Positions 35,473-44,310 of a stretch of DNA of 64,000 nt are shown here, piece by piece. The stretch spans positions 16,433-80,432 of the forward strand of contig NZ_DASTAT010000111.1 of the NCBI RefSeq assembly GCF_035712445.1, given 5' to 3'. Position 1 is the stretch's first letter, and every line of letters starts with the position of its first letter. Source of the stretch: Oligoflexus sp. Its GTDB lineage: Bacteria > Bdellovibrionota_B > Oligoflexia > Oligoflexales > Oligoflexaceae. A program made the position numbers and the translations under genes. The notes beneath the pieces were generated by a model, which saw nothing but the letters and a program-made list of their open reading frames with translations, was not told where the DNA came from and ran no database searches.

Positions 35473-37446
35473 TTAAAAGCGATCCGCGAGCGGACGTTGG
35501 CCGAAGGTCAGCGCCGATGGACGCTTTCCCGCAGTCTGTTCCCGATGATGCCGACGATAGGCCGACACCAAACCCTTGTTGACGTCGACGACGTCTTCAT
35601 TGAAATGCCGATGCGCGTCGGTCACAGGCGGCAGCTGATCGGCCTTGGCCTGAGTATCGACGACTGTCCCATGCGGAACATATCGACCCGACTCCACCTC
35701 CACACCGACAACGACCGCACCGATACCGATATAACAATGGGATCCCACCACCGAATCATGCACGACCGCTTGAAAACCGATGAAGGAATGATCCCCGATA
35801 TAGCAGGGTCCATGAATCAGGGCCTGATGCGCGACCGACACCTCTTCTCCGATGAAGACGGCCCAATCCTCGCCAGCGACGTTCACCCACTTTTCCTTCA
35901 GAGCATGGATGACGACACCATCCTGAATGTTCGAGTTCGCACCGATAAAGAACGGTGATCCCTCATCCGCACGCACCGAACTTTCCGCTGCGATATGCGC
36001 GTTCTCACCAAGGACGACCCGACCAATCACCGAAGCTTTCTGATGCACGAAAGCCGATGCTGCGAGCTGGGCCCTCTCGCGGATCTGCGACAGCCAATTG
36101 TTCTGCCCGCTGATCGGATGGTAATGACCCGGCCGTCTTTGGTTCTTATCCGGACTCCGAATCACGGCGCGGATGCCTTTCGCATGCTGAGGACGTGGTC
36201 GCGAGTCTCTCTGCATTCTGCCCGCCCGCCAGTGGCTGAAACTGGCCAGAAGAATGCCGAGGATCAGTCCACCCATCAGGTGACCTGTCAGCGTTCCGAT
36301 CGCCGTCAAAAGAAAGGCCACGGCCTGGATTTTTTCCTTCTGCCAGAAATGAGCGAGTGTATGAAACTCGATGAGCCTCATACCGATGACGCAAAGAAGT
36401 CCTGCCAGGGCAGCCAGAGGAATCAGCGCCATGGTTTCATTCAAAAACAGAATCGACACCAAAAGGATGACGCCATGCAGAAGAGAACTGAGCCTTGTCC
36501 GGGCTCCGCACTGCACATTCACCGAGGATCGCACGATCACACCGGACACCGGCATGCCACTGACGAGGCCCGAACCAATATTGGCAAGGCCCTGACCGAA
36601 GAGTTCGAGATCGGGATGATGCGGTTTTTTCGCCTGCGCGAGTCGATCAACGGCCTGCGCGGACAGAAGCGATTCAATGGCGGCGAGCAGGGCCAAAGGA
36701 AGTGTGGCCACAATCAGACTCAACCACCTGTCAGCCGAAACCTGAGGCAGAGACGGCCACGGCAGAGCTGCAGGAATCGCTCCGACGCGATCCAGATTCC
36801 AATTCAGCTGCACGGAAACCGCAGTGACAATCGCGATCCCGATCAGCGCAGCCGGAAAGCGTTTGAACGGCTTGCAGGTCGTGACCAGCAGTGCAACGAA
36901 AAGTCCGCAGACGACGGCCAGCCATGAAACCTCATGAAGCCAGTCGGGACGCTCGAACATCACGGCCAATTCAAAGACGGTGTAATGAAATCCCAGAAAT
37001 TCCGGAATCTGATTATCGAGGAGTTTAAGTCCCACGCCCGTGGTAAATCCTGCCAGTACCGCCTCGGGCACAAAGCGTATGAAACGCCCGGCCGCGAGCC
37101 AGCAGAGGGTCAGCTGCACGAGGCCGATGATCAGACAGGATGCAGCCACGCCTGCGGCTCCAAAATCCTTGGTGATATGCAGCACCATGATATTCAATGC
37201 GGCTGCAGGACCTGTGACCTGCAAAGGAGCCCCACCGAAGATGGCCGCGATGGCCCCACCGATGGCACCGGCTAAAAGCCCCGCGCTCGGCGGCAGCCCC
37301 GAGGCCACCGCCAGAGCAATGTTCAAGGGCAGAGCCACGGCCGCTACCGTAATCGCAGCCATCGTATCCTGGGGCAGGAACGGATTGCGAAAAACATCGA
37401 GCCAGCTCTGCTTCCAAAAGTTGAGAAGCGAATGAAATTTTTGCAT
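35473..37446 (-). CDS. SulP-family anion transporter fused to gamma-class carbonic anhydrase
   Basis: A 657-residue fusion. Residues about 1-425 form a SulP permease (signature VTGPAAALNIMVLHI, then VSGMPVSGVIVRSSVNVQCGARTR) with ten or more helices. The usual C-terminal STAS domain is absent; after a basic linker (425-460) residues 460-640 form a left-handed beta-helix like Cam/CcmM. The zinc ligands of gamma carbonic anhydrases are all present: His514 (VVIHAL), His540 and His545 (SVAHQALIHG). Hydration of CO2 at the transporter mouth would pair bicarbonate supply with transport. It heads an operon with two SPFH proteins and a secreted protein. Confidence 0.9.
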   Translation of the reverse strand: MQKFHSLLNFWKQSWLDVFRNPFLPQDTMAAITVAAVALPLNIALAVASGLPPSAGLLAGAIGGAIAAIFGGAPLQVTGPAAALNIMVLHITKDFGAAGVAASCLIIGLVQLTLCWLAAGRFIRFVPEAVLAGFTTGVGLKLLDNQIPEFLGFHYTVFELAVMFERPDWLHEVSWLAVVCGLFVALLVTTCKPFKRFPAALIGIAIVTAVSVQLNWNLDRVGAIPAALPWPSLPQVSADRWLSLIVATLPLALLAAIESLLSAQAVDRLAQAKKPHHPDLELFGQGLANIGSGLVSGMPVSGVIVRSSVNVQCGARTRLSSLLHGVILLVSILFLNETMALIPLAALAGLLCVIGMRLIEFHTLAHFWQKEKIQAVAFLLTAIGTLTGHLMGGLILGILLASFSHWRAGRMQRDSRPRPQHAKGIRAVIRSPDKNQRRPGHYHPISGQNNWLSQIRERAQLAASAFVHQKASVIGRVVLGENAHIAAESSVRADEGSPFFIGANSNIQDGVVIHALKEKWVNVAGEDWAVFIGEEVSVAHQALIHGPCYIGDHSFIGFQAVVHDSVVGSHCYIGIGAVVVGVEVESGRYVPHGTVVDTQAKADQLPPVTDAHRHFNEDVVDVNKGLVSAYRRHHREQTAGKRPSALTFGQRPLADRF

Positions 37447-38066
37447 AGAAAGCCCACTGTGTTGAAAGTCATCAACCCATGCATCGTATTTTTATTTGTG
37501 GTTCAGTGTAGGTCCGGGCTCAACACAGCATGGGAAGGCTACGCGACGCCCATGGGAGGGACGGAAAGGTTTCGGGACGCAGAGTCCTGAATCCCCAATC
37601 GACGCGAGTAGGACACAGAAGAGGACGGATGAAAGGATGACAACGCAAAACTCCCGGCTGGAGTTTTCGATGAGAATTCGAGATGCGGCAGAGAGTAAGC
37701 TTAGCGGATTCCGCTTCGGCATTCTTCTGATCACAGAGTTCTGGAAAGCCGCCCTGGCTCTGCTGCGTAAAGCAGAGAGGCATCAGGATCATAAGCGCGT
37801 AAAAGCAGATTCTGCGCAGAATATTTGCAAATAAATTCATCAGTACCCGCATTCATGCAGAACGACGCGAACTTTGTACGAGGAAAAAATTTTGTCATGT
37901 GTCTTCCCGCGTTGTCAACCAATGCGTTTATAAATTTTCAGTGAAGTACGAATTATGTACAGCATGAAAGCGCGGAAAAATCGGTGTTTGCGGCCAGGTA
38001 CAAAAAGGTGGGAACAACTGATAGGTCGCAGTTTGTGACGGAATGGAAGCTGTGTGCGTGGCCCCC
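37447..38066. other. intergenic region with one doubtful small reading frame
   Basis: About 620 bases between the SulP-CA gene and dinB. The first 55 bases next to SulP-CA must hold its promoter, but I could not single out boxes. The minus-strand frame 37520-37840 would give a 106-residue product with a signal-like start (MNLFANILRRICFYALMILM). It lacks a ribosome binding site and its later part reads like antisense, so I do not call it a gene. 37850-38060 is AT-rich with nothing recognisable. Confidence 0.5.
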
Positions 38067-39149
38067 TCAGGCCTGAAGGTCGAGCGGCAATTCCTGAAGC
38101 TGTTCAAAATTTGCGACACTGACACCCAAGAGACGAACCTTGCGTTGACCCGCCTCGGTCTGCCGCAAAAGTTCGCAGGCGATCTCTTCGATCCGTGCTG
38201 CTTCATCGGTGGGCATCGGCAGGGACCGGCTGCGCGTCACCTGATGAAAGTCCGCGTACTTGCATTTCACCGTGATGGTCTTGCCACGCAGGCCCCGACG
38301 CCGCAGAGCCTCGGCCACTTCCTGGGCGAGCGCCTTCAGCTCCTTGATTAAAACATCAAGATCCAGAATATCGGTGGCAAAGGTATCTTCCTTGCCGAGC
38401 GATTTTCTTTCACGCTCCACCTCCACGGGTCTTTCATCAATGCCCTGGGAACGTATCCAAATCCATCGGCCCATGCTCCCGAGCTCCGCTTCCAGATCCG
38501 CAGGATCACGCTTCCAGACATCACGGCAATAGAAAAGCCCGGCCTTCTGCAGACGCTTTTCACTCGCCGGGCCAATGCCATGAATCCGCCGCAAAGGAAG
38601 ATGCTCCATGAACCGCAGTGCCTGCTCCGGCAGGATCACGGTGAGTCCCTTCGGTTTATTGATATCCGATGCGATTTTCGCCAGCAGTTTATTCGGAGCC
38701 ACGCCCGCGGAGCCGGTCAGCTTCAGTTCGTCATAAATCTGCTCCTGCATCATCTTCGCGAGTTTCGTTGCGTAAAGACCATGCGCATTGTGCGTCACAT
38801 CCAGATAGGCTTCATCCAAAGAAAGCGGTTCGATCTGCTGCGTATACTGGCGGAAGATGCCGCGGATCTCCTGCGACACCGCATGATATTTATGAAAGTT
38901 GGGGGACATGAAGATGGCATCGGGACAAAGACGCGCGGCCTGCGAGCAGGGCATGGCGGACTTAACGCCAAATTTTCGCGCGGCATAGCTCGCGGTACAG
39001 ACCACGGCGCGCGACTGAGGGGAGCCTCCAATGACAAGAGGCTTATCCTTCAAACTCGGATCATCCCGAATTTCAATGGACGCGTAAAAGGCATCCATAT
39101 CGAAATGGATGATTTTTCGCTCAAGCAAGGAAGGGTGCACTGCTGCCAT
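38067..39149 (-). CDS. dinB: DNA polymerase IV
   Basis: The 360-residue product is a Y-family translesion polymerase. Palm motifs are IIHFDMDAFYASIE (first metal Asp) and PLSLDEAYLDV (Asp-Glu pair). The helix-hairpin-helix thumb has LPLRRIHGIGPASEKRLQKAG, and a little-finger domain follows; the C-terminal tail is short. It copies past damaged bases at the cost of errors. No LexA-type CTGT-N8-ACAG box was found upstream, but an inverted repeat spans 39157-39197 directly before the start and may carry its control. Confidence 0.95.
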   Translation of the reverse strand: MAAVHPSLLERKIIHFDMDAFYASIEIRDDPSLKDKPLVIGGSPQSRAVVCTASYAARKFGVKSAMPCSQAARLCPDAIFMSPNFHKYHAVSQEIRGIFRQYTQQIEPLSLDEAYLDVTHNAHGLYATKLAKMMQEQIYDELKLTGSAGVAPNKLLAKIASDINKPKGLTVILPEQALRFMEHLPLRRIHGIGPASEKRLQKAGLFYCRDVWKRDPADLEAELGSMGRWIWIRSQGIDERPVEVERERKSLGKEDTFATDILDLDVLIKELKALAQEVAEALRRRGLRGKTITVKCKYADFHQVTRSRSLPMPTDEAARIEEIACELLRQTEAGQRKVRLLGVSVANFEQLQELPLDLQA

Positions 39150-39156
39150 GACATGG

Positions 39157-39197
39157 CTCCCGGAAACAATTCCATAAAAATGTATGTTATCCGGGAG
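39157..39197. promoter_or_regulatory. inverted repeat before dinB, possible operator
   Basis: Arms CTCCCGGA (39157-39164) and TCCGGGAG (39190-39197) are perfect 8-bp inverted repeats, extended by AACA/TGTT with one bulge, around a 17-base AT-rich core. It lies 8 bp before the dinB start. There is no T-run on either side, so it is not an intrinsic terminator for the upstream gene. The AT-rich core could hold a -10 box, making this a candidate repressor site. Confidence 0.4.
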
Positions 39198-39228
39198 AGC
39201 TTGTCCAGTCGAGCAAAAGGACGGGAAT

Positions 39229-40248
39229 TCAACCCAAATCTTTGGCCATCAGCACGTACTGGTGTTCCCAGAGTGTGGTTCCATGGCGGGCAAAGGACTC
39301 GCTGGTCCAACCCTGAAAGACCAGAGCGGAAATATAGGTGTCGCTCACGGCCTCAGGCAGATCCTGGCAAATCGCATAGAGCAGCGCGTTGCTCAGACCC
39401 TGGCGGCGATACTCGGGATCGGTGGCGGCTGTTTTCAAGACCAGCGTTTTTTGCGGCTGACCGAGGTGAGCCGGCTCCAGGAAGGCAAGGAAGAAGGCCA
39501 CAGCCCGACCGTTTGCATCATAGGCCATGGTGATGAAGTTTTCCTTGCCGGTTTTTCCCTGCAGGTAGCTCCGCGCGAAGGCTTCAAAACTGAGCGGAAC
39601 GAAGAGGGGATTGTCGGCGAATCCCACCTGGCTCAAGCGATGCAGATCGAAAAGAGCGCCGGTCTTCAGATCCTCAAGACCGATGCGGCGCAGGCTCATG
39701 CCCTTTTCCATCACACGCGTGAAGTCCTTTTGCAGATAGGCCTGCATGTCCTTCAATCCGGCGGTTGCGATGCTGTGATAATGGGCCCAGAAGGAAAATC
39801 CCGCCGTCGCGAGCAGTGTTTCCAGTCGCGGCTGCGCTTTGGGTTCCCAATCGAACTGCAAAGGATGCTGATCCACGCGCAGGCGATAGCTGAACCAGGT
39901 GTTGCCGTTCATCGGACCCACGAGTTTACGCAAAGATGGTGTGATCATCTTCTGCAGAGCGAGTTGAAAACCTTCCTGCAAAAAGGCATCATTGGCCTCC
40001 GGGTGCAGAGCGAAAAATCCAAGTCCGGCCGTGCCCTCTTCGGGAAGGAAGGGGTTCAGCGCAAAGCGAAGAACCGGCTTTTCATCCAGGAATACAAGGG
40101 CCATCTGCGCCCCTTTCTGTCCCAGCTCCTGCAGAAGATTCCACTCATGCTCGGCGCTCAAACGAGTCGGGTCATATACTCCAAGGTCATGCCAGGCGGC
40201 TTGATGTTCAGACGTCGCGGGATTCTCAATCGCAATCTTAAGGACCAT
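39229..40248 (-). CDS. GNAT-like N-acetyltransferase, two-domain form
   Basis: A 339-residue protein larger than a single GNAT domain. The C-terminal half carries FITMAYDANGRAVAFFLAF, then the acetyl-CoA strand and loop LVLKTAATDPEYRRQGLSNALLYAI, which is the R-x-x-G-x-G/A site in the form RRQGLSNA. The N-terminal half has HEWNLLQELGQKGAQMALVFLDEKPVLRFALNPF and may be a second, degenerate GNAT fold. The substrate is unknown. It starts 3 bp after the dikinase gene upstream, so the two are co-transcribed. Confidence 0.7.
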   Translation of the reverse strand: MVLKIAIENPATSEHQAAWHDLGVYDPTRLSAEHEWNLLQELGQKGAQMALVFLDEKPVLRFALNPFLPEEGTAGLGFFALHPEANDAFLQEGFQLALQKMITPSLRKLVGPMNGNTWFSYRLRVDQHPLQFDWEPKAQPRLETLLATAGFSFWAHYHSIATAGLKDMQAYLQKDFTRVMEKGMSLRRIGLEDLKTGALFDLHRLSQVGFADNPLFVPLSFEAFARSYLQGKTGKENFITMAYDANGRAVAFFLAFLEPAHLGQPQKTLVLKTAATDPEYRRQGLSNALLYAICQDLPEAVSDTYISALVFQGWTSESFARHGTTLWEHQYVLMAKDLG

Positions 40249-40251
40249 GGA

Positions 40252-42975
40252 TCACCTCAGGATGGTAATTTCACCTTTGCCGGCATCAATACGCACACGA
40301 TCACCTGTTTGCAGGCGCTTCATCAATCCACCGTTCACACCCACGATCGTCGGCAGACCGAGTTCACGAGCCACGACTGCCGAGTGCGACAGGAGCGAAC
40401 CGCGTTCAATCAAAAGACCCGAGCAGGACGGGAACAGCGGGACCCAACCTGGATCGGTTCGCGACGTCACGAGAATATCACCGTTGATGCCTGCGGCATC
40501 AGCTAAAGTTTCCACGACGCGCACGGTGCCTTCCACAACACCAGGGCAGCAGGGTGTGCCATGGAGTTTATTCGGATCATCACCCACTTCCTGCAGACTA
40601 CGCAGAAGGTCGGCTTCCAAAAGCACGCTCGGCCAGGCCAGGGAATAACCCACGGCTCCATAGCTGATAAAGCGTTCGGGAGGCGAAGGCGTGCGGCGGT
40701 ATTCATCGAATTCCGCCTTGCGGATGGCGACGATTTCATGAAGGCGCGTGGTCAAGCCGCGGCCTTCGACGAAGGCGATGATTTCATCAATGCTCAGATA
40801 GAAAATATCGCGTTCATCCTGCAGAAGTTTGGCCAGGACGAGCTGCGAACCCATGGCTCGGAACAGGTGCCGGGTCAGGCCAAAGCTCTTGGTACGGGCA
40901 AAACGCAGGTTCTCCCGGTTTTTCACGGCCCGGCGGGCTTCGCGCAGGACGAAGTTATAAACCTTGCGCTTTATGCCGCCAAGGTTCTGATCGACGATGG
41001 CTTCCGCTTTCTGGCGAATTTCACGCTCGCGCATTTCCATGTCTTCGGTCTGGAACGAGCCCATCCGAATATAGCTGACCAACGAATGCACGACGAAACT
41101 CGGATCATCATGCAGATCGGGTTCTTCGAGTTTCAGTTCATTCACGCAGCGGAAACCGAAGCGGTCCAGAAACTCCGCGAAGTCCTTGGCCGCGGCGGTA
41201 TCCTTGTAGGTGCCGCGCAGGCCTGTGATGATTTCATCCGCAGGGGTGCTCGTAAACCAGGCTTTGAAGGCCGGATCACCCGCGTCGATGCGTTTGGCAA
41301 GGCGCAGGAGGAACTTGGTCGGCTCGGTGCTGTCGAGGCCGCCTTCCCCGCAGAGAAGATCATTCTGCAGGGAATCCGTATCAGCGCCCTTGATCCATTG
41401 GCCTGTGAGTTTTTTCAAAAGGCCGAAGAAGATCATGCACAGATAATCATTGATGATCGGCGCCTGCCATTTTTTAAGGAAGCTGTTTTCCAGATGCGTG
41501 TAATAGGCCATCTGCTCGGAAAGAGACATGGCGCGCATATCCACAGCGCGGGCTTCATGGTAGACGCGATTGAAGTCGCGGAAGAAGTCGGCGATGATCT
41601 GATCGATTTTGCGGAAGCGATAGAAGGTCTTCGCCAGGAGTTTGATCTTGTCGAAGAACCCATACTGAGGAGCCGCGCGGATGCCATCAAAGACCTTCTG
41701 CAGATCCGGACCCAGCTCCTGCTTCACACCCATCATGGTTTCCATGAAGGTTTTATTGCTGGCCGTTCCGGGGAGGGCCAGGACCAGCTCGTACCAGTTG
41801 GCAAGGTTATAGTAGATCCGGCCGCGCAGAAGACCGAGCAGGTTTCTGAAGGTCGGGGCCATGTCGTCCACGAGTTTTTTCGGAACCCCCATCACATCCA
41901 TGAACTGGATATAGACCTGGTTATAAGCCCGGCTCGCAAAGCTGAAAGTCAGGGGCGAAGTCACACCGGAATAGCTTTCGATGATGTTGGAGTTATCCCA
42001 AAGGAAGGGCTGCGTTTTCTTTTCATAGGACTGATAATAAACTTCTGGTGGAAGATTGGTGATCGGACGGGTCTGCACCAGGTAAAGTTCATTCTGTTCA
42101 AAGACGAATTCGATATCCTGGGGACTGCCGGCGCGGCTTTCGACAAGGTCGGCGAGGGCGCCGAGTTTTTGAATCTGTTCCACGGAAAGGGCGGCCTGAT
42201 TCTGCATGTCTGAAGGGACGGCCACTTTCTGAAGGCCACCTGCAGCGGCGATTTCCAGGGCTTCTGTTTTGGTCGTGATCTCCGATTCCACCTGGCCTGA
42301 GGCACGGGAGAGTTCGAAGCTGTCAGCGGCCAAAAGTCCACTGACAAGACCTTCACCCGCACCAAATACGGCCGAAATGAGGATCTTATCGCGATCGAGC
42401 ACTTTAATCGGATGGCGCGTGAACATCACGCCTGCGCGGTCGGCGTGCAGCATTTTTTGAATGACCACGCCCATGGCGCTGTCTTTGATATCGAGTCTAT
42501 TCTGCTGACGATAGTGTAGAACGCGATGGGAAAAAGCCGAGGCCCAGCAGCGTTTGATGGATTCGACGATCTGCTCTTCACCCTTTTGAAAGAGAAAGGA
42601 TGAATACTGACCGGCAAAGGATTGAGCGCCGCCGTCTTCATCCAGACCACTGGAACGGACCGCGACGAAGTCATCTTGGAAATCATGATCGCGCAAAGCA
42701 CCTCGCAGCGCTGTGAGCACGTCGTGAGGCAGAGGTTTGGCCAGAAATGCGGCCAGGACTTCGGCTTCAAAAGCTTCGGTCGGCTCCGCACGCTGAATTA
42801 AAGCATGAAAATTATTGTCATCAAGGAAGGCCTGCAGGGAGGCTCGACCCAGTGCGAACCATGCCGGCACCGGGAAGTTTTTCTGACTTAAAAAGGCCAG
42901 GTTACGTGCTTTTCCGCCGGTTTCTGCGGATTGGAGGTCCAAATGATCCTGAGCCTTCAAAATCCAGTGTTTCAT
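40252..42975 (-). CDS. PEP-synthase/rifampin-phosphotransferase-like dikinase
   Basis: A 907-residue protein with the three-part architecture of rifampin phosphotransferases: an ATP-grasp pyruvate-phosphate-dikinase N-domain (to about residue 315, with AVRSSGLDEDGGAQSFAGQ and LVQTRPITNLP), a middle substrate domain of about 440 residues, and a C-terminal swivelling phosphohistidine domain (GTPCCPGVVEG, catalytic His864 in GSLLSHSAVVARELGLP). Such enzymes split ATP to AMP and pass a phosphate through the His to a substrate. Length and the long middle domain favour this type over PpsA (about 790). The substrate is unknown. It is co-transcribed with a GNAT gene. Confidence 0.8.
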   Translation of the reverse strand: MKHWILKAQDHLDLQSAETGGKARNLAFLSQKNFPVPAWFALGRASLQAFLDDNNFHALIQRAEPTEAFEAEVLAAFLAKPLPHDVLTALRGALRDHDFQDDFVAVRSSGLDEDGGAQSFAGQYSSFLFQKGEEQIVESIKRCWASAFSHRVLHYRQQNRLDIKDSAMGVVIQKMLHADRAGVMFTRHPIKVLDRDKILISAVFGAGEGLVSGLLAADSFELSRASGQVESEITTKTEALEIAAAGGLQKVAVPSDMQNQAALSVEQIQKLGALADLVESRAGSPQDIEFVFEQNELYLVQTRPITNLPPEVYYQSYEKKTQPFLWDNSNIIESYSGVTSPLTFSFASRAYNQVYIQFMDVMGVPKKLVDDMAPTFRNLLGLLRGRIYYNLANWYELVLALPGTASNKTFMETMMGVKQELGPDLQKVFDGIRAAPQYGFFDKIKLLAKTFYRFRKIDQIIADFFRDFNRVYHEARAVDMRAMSLSEQMAYYTHLENSFLKKWQAPIINDYLCMIFFGLLKKLTGQWIKGADTDSLQNDLLCGEGGLDSTEPTKFLLRLAKRIDAGDPAFKAWFTSTPADEIITGLRGTYKDTAAAKDFAEFLDRFGFRCVNELKLEEPDLHDDPSFVVHSLVSYIRMGSFQTEDMEMREREIRQKAEAIVDQNLGGIKRKVYNFVLREARRAVKNRENLRFARTKSFGLTRHLFRAMGSQLVLAKLLQDERDIFYLSIDEIIAFVEGRGLTTRLHEIVAIRKAEFDEYRRTPSPPERFISYGAVGYSLAWPSVLLEADLLRSLQEVGDDPNKLHGTPCCPGVVEGTVRVVETLADAAGINGDILVTSRTDPGWVPLFPSCSGLLIERGSLLSHSAVVARELGLPTIVGVNGGLMKRLQTGDRVRIDAGKGEITILR

Positions 42976-43139
42976 GCCAGCTCCCTAAAAAAATCTGCAG
43001 GCGAGAGGTTGCTCTGTTCTTTTTGCAAAAGCGTCATACTTCATTTTGGTGGCGTCTGTCCAGCCCGGGTGCTGCAATATTTTTAAGGTTTCCCCAGACG
43101 TAAAGGTTATATCCGCAAAGAGGATCAAACTTACAGATT

Positions 43140-43166
43140 TTGACAAGTGGCTCGGATTGATATAGT
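43140..43166 (+). promoter_or_regulatory. candidate sigma-70 promoter of the DUF3419 gene
   Basis: TTGACA at 43140-43145 and TATAGT at 43161-43166 lie upstream of the DUF3419/BtaA-like start (43195) with a 15-bp spacer. The boxes are near consensus, but the spacer is shorter than the usual 16-18, so the true -10 could be the overlapping TAGTAA. Confidence 0.4.
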
Positions 43167-43194
43167 AAGCGGTCACAACTGCTGGGGGACCTCC

Positions 43195-44310
43195 ATGACA
43201 GGGAACGCGTACTTTAACTCCCTGAATTATTCGATTGCCAATGAAGATGCCGCCTTTGAACTGGGCATCTGCCGTCAGATCAAGCCTAAAAAAATCCTGG
43301 CCATCTGTGGCAGCGGCGCCCGATTTTTGCCTTTGGCGGGCGTGGGGCCGGAAAAGATCACGGCGCTTGACCTCGCCACCCAGCAGCTGGCCCTGGCCGA
43401 TCTGCGGCGGACTATCATGCAGAATTATCCGCTTCAGGACTATCTGCGTTTCTTCGGCTATCCCCCTTACTCCACGCACGAGTTCAAAGCGGAACGCGCG
43501 GCGCTTTTCAGTGAGCTGAACATCAAACCCGACACGCGTCGCTATTTTTCTGAGCTGTTTCGGAAGATAGATTGGGATGGTCTTCTTTATCAAGGCCGTT
43601 GGGAGGAGACGTTTATTGGGATTCCAAAGAAGCTGCGCAAGATCTTTGGGACTGCTTACGACAGCATCTTTCAGTTCAAAGATCAGAAGGAACAGGATGC
43701 CTTCTTCGCGAAGAAATTGAAGGATAAGCTGTGGTGCTCGGTTCCTGCGGCGGTTCTGATGCTGATGGGAAATGCGACCTTCTTCAATACCGTTCTTTAT
43801 CGCGGAAGTTTCGTCAGAAAAAATATCCCGGGTTCCTATTTTGAATTCTATTCCAACGCGTTCAAGCGTCTTTTCGCCAATGGCCTTGCGCGGGAGAATT
43901 TCTTTCTGCAGATTTGCTTTCTAGGGCGTTTGCAGTATCCCGAGGGTAACCCACTGGAGGTCCATCCCGACGTTTATGCAGCCGCACAGAAAGCCCTGCA
44001 GGCCGGCACTGAGATTGAACTCGTGGAACGGGACGTCCTGGGCTTTGCTGCCAAAACCCAGGAAAAATATGACTTCGTCTCCCTCAGCAACGTGCCCTCG
44101 TATTTTTCCGGAGCCCCGGAATCAAATTATTTGCAAAGCCTGACCCGTTGCCTCAATCGCGGTGCGCTGGTTGTGGTTCGCTGCTATCTGCGTATTCCCG
44201 AGGGCACGGACACCTCGGGTTTTGTCGATGTCAGCCACGAATATAGCGAGCTGGCTGCCAAGGAGAAGATGCAGATGTATCGGATTCTTGTGTTTAAGTA
44301 TGTGGGTTAG
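43195..44310 (+). CDS. DUF3419/BtaA-like S-adenosylmethionine-dependent lipid-modifying enzyme
   Basis: A 371-residue DUF3419 protein. It has a Rossmann-like SAM site (ILAICGSGARFLPLAGVG, then ITALDLATQQLALADLR) and the family's middle and C-terminal conserved blocks (FFNTVLYRGSF, FDFVSLSNV-like YDFVSLSNVPSYFSG). BtaA, the characterised member, moves the 3-amino-3-carboxypropyl group of SAM to diacylglycerol, the first step to betaine lipids that replace phospholipids under phosphate shortage. No btaB methyltransferase gene adjoins it, so that role is tentative. I chose ATG 43195 with GGGGG upstream over the longer frame. Confidence 0.78.
   Translation: MTGNAYFNSLNYSIANEDAAFELGICRQIKPKKILAICGSGARFLPLAGVGPEKITALDLATQQLALADLRRTIMQNYPLQDYLRFFGYPPYSTHEFKAERAALFSELNIKPDTRRYFSELFRKIDWDGLLYQGRWEETFIGIPKKLRKIFGTAYDSIFQFKDQKEQDAFFAKKLKDKLWCSVPAAVLMLMGNATFFNTVLYRGSFVRKNIPGSYFEFYSNAFKRLFANGLARENFFLQICFLGRLQYPEGNPLEVHPDVYAAAQKALQAGTEIELVERDVLGFAAKTQEKYDFVSLSNVPSYFSGAPESNYLQSLTRCLNRGALVVVRCYLRIPEGTDTSGFVDVSHEYSELAAKEKMQMYRILVFKYVG

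Noticed and set aside
40561-42213. Plus-strand open frame of 550 codons opposite the dikinase gene
   Set aside because: Antisense to a gene with clear ATP-grasp and phosphohistidine motifs; no motif or ribosome site of its own.
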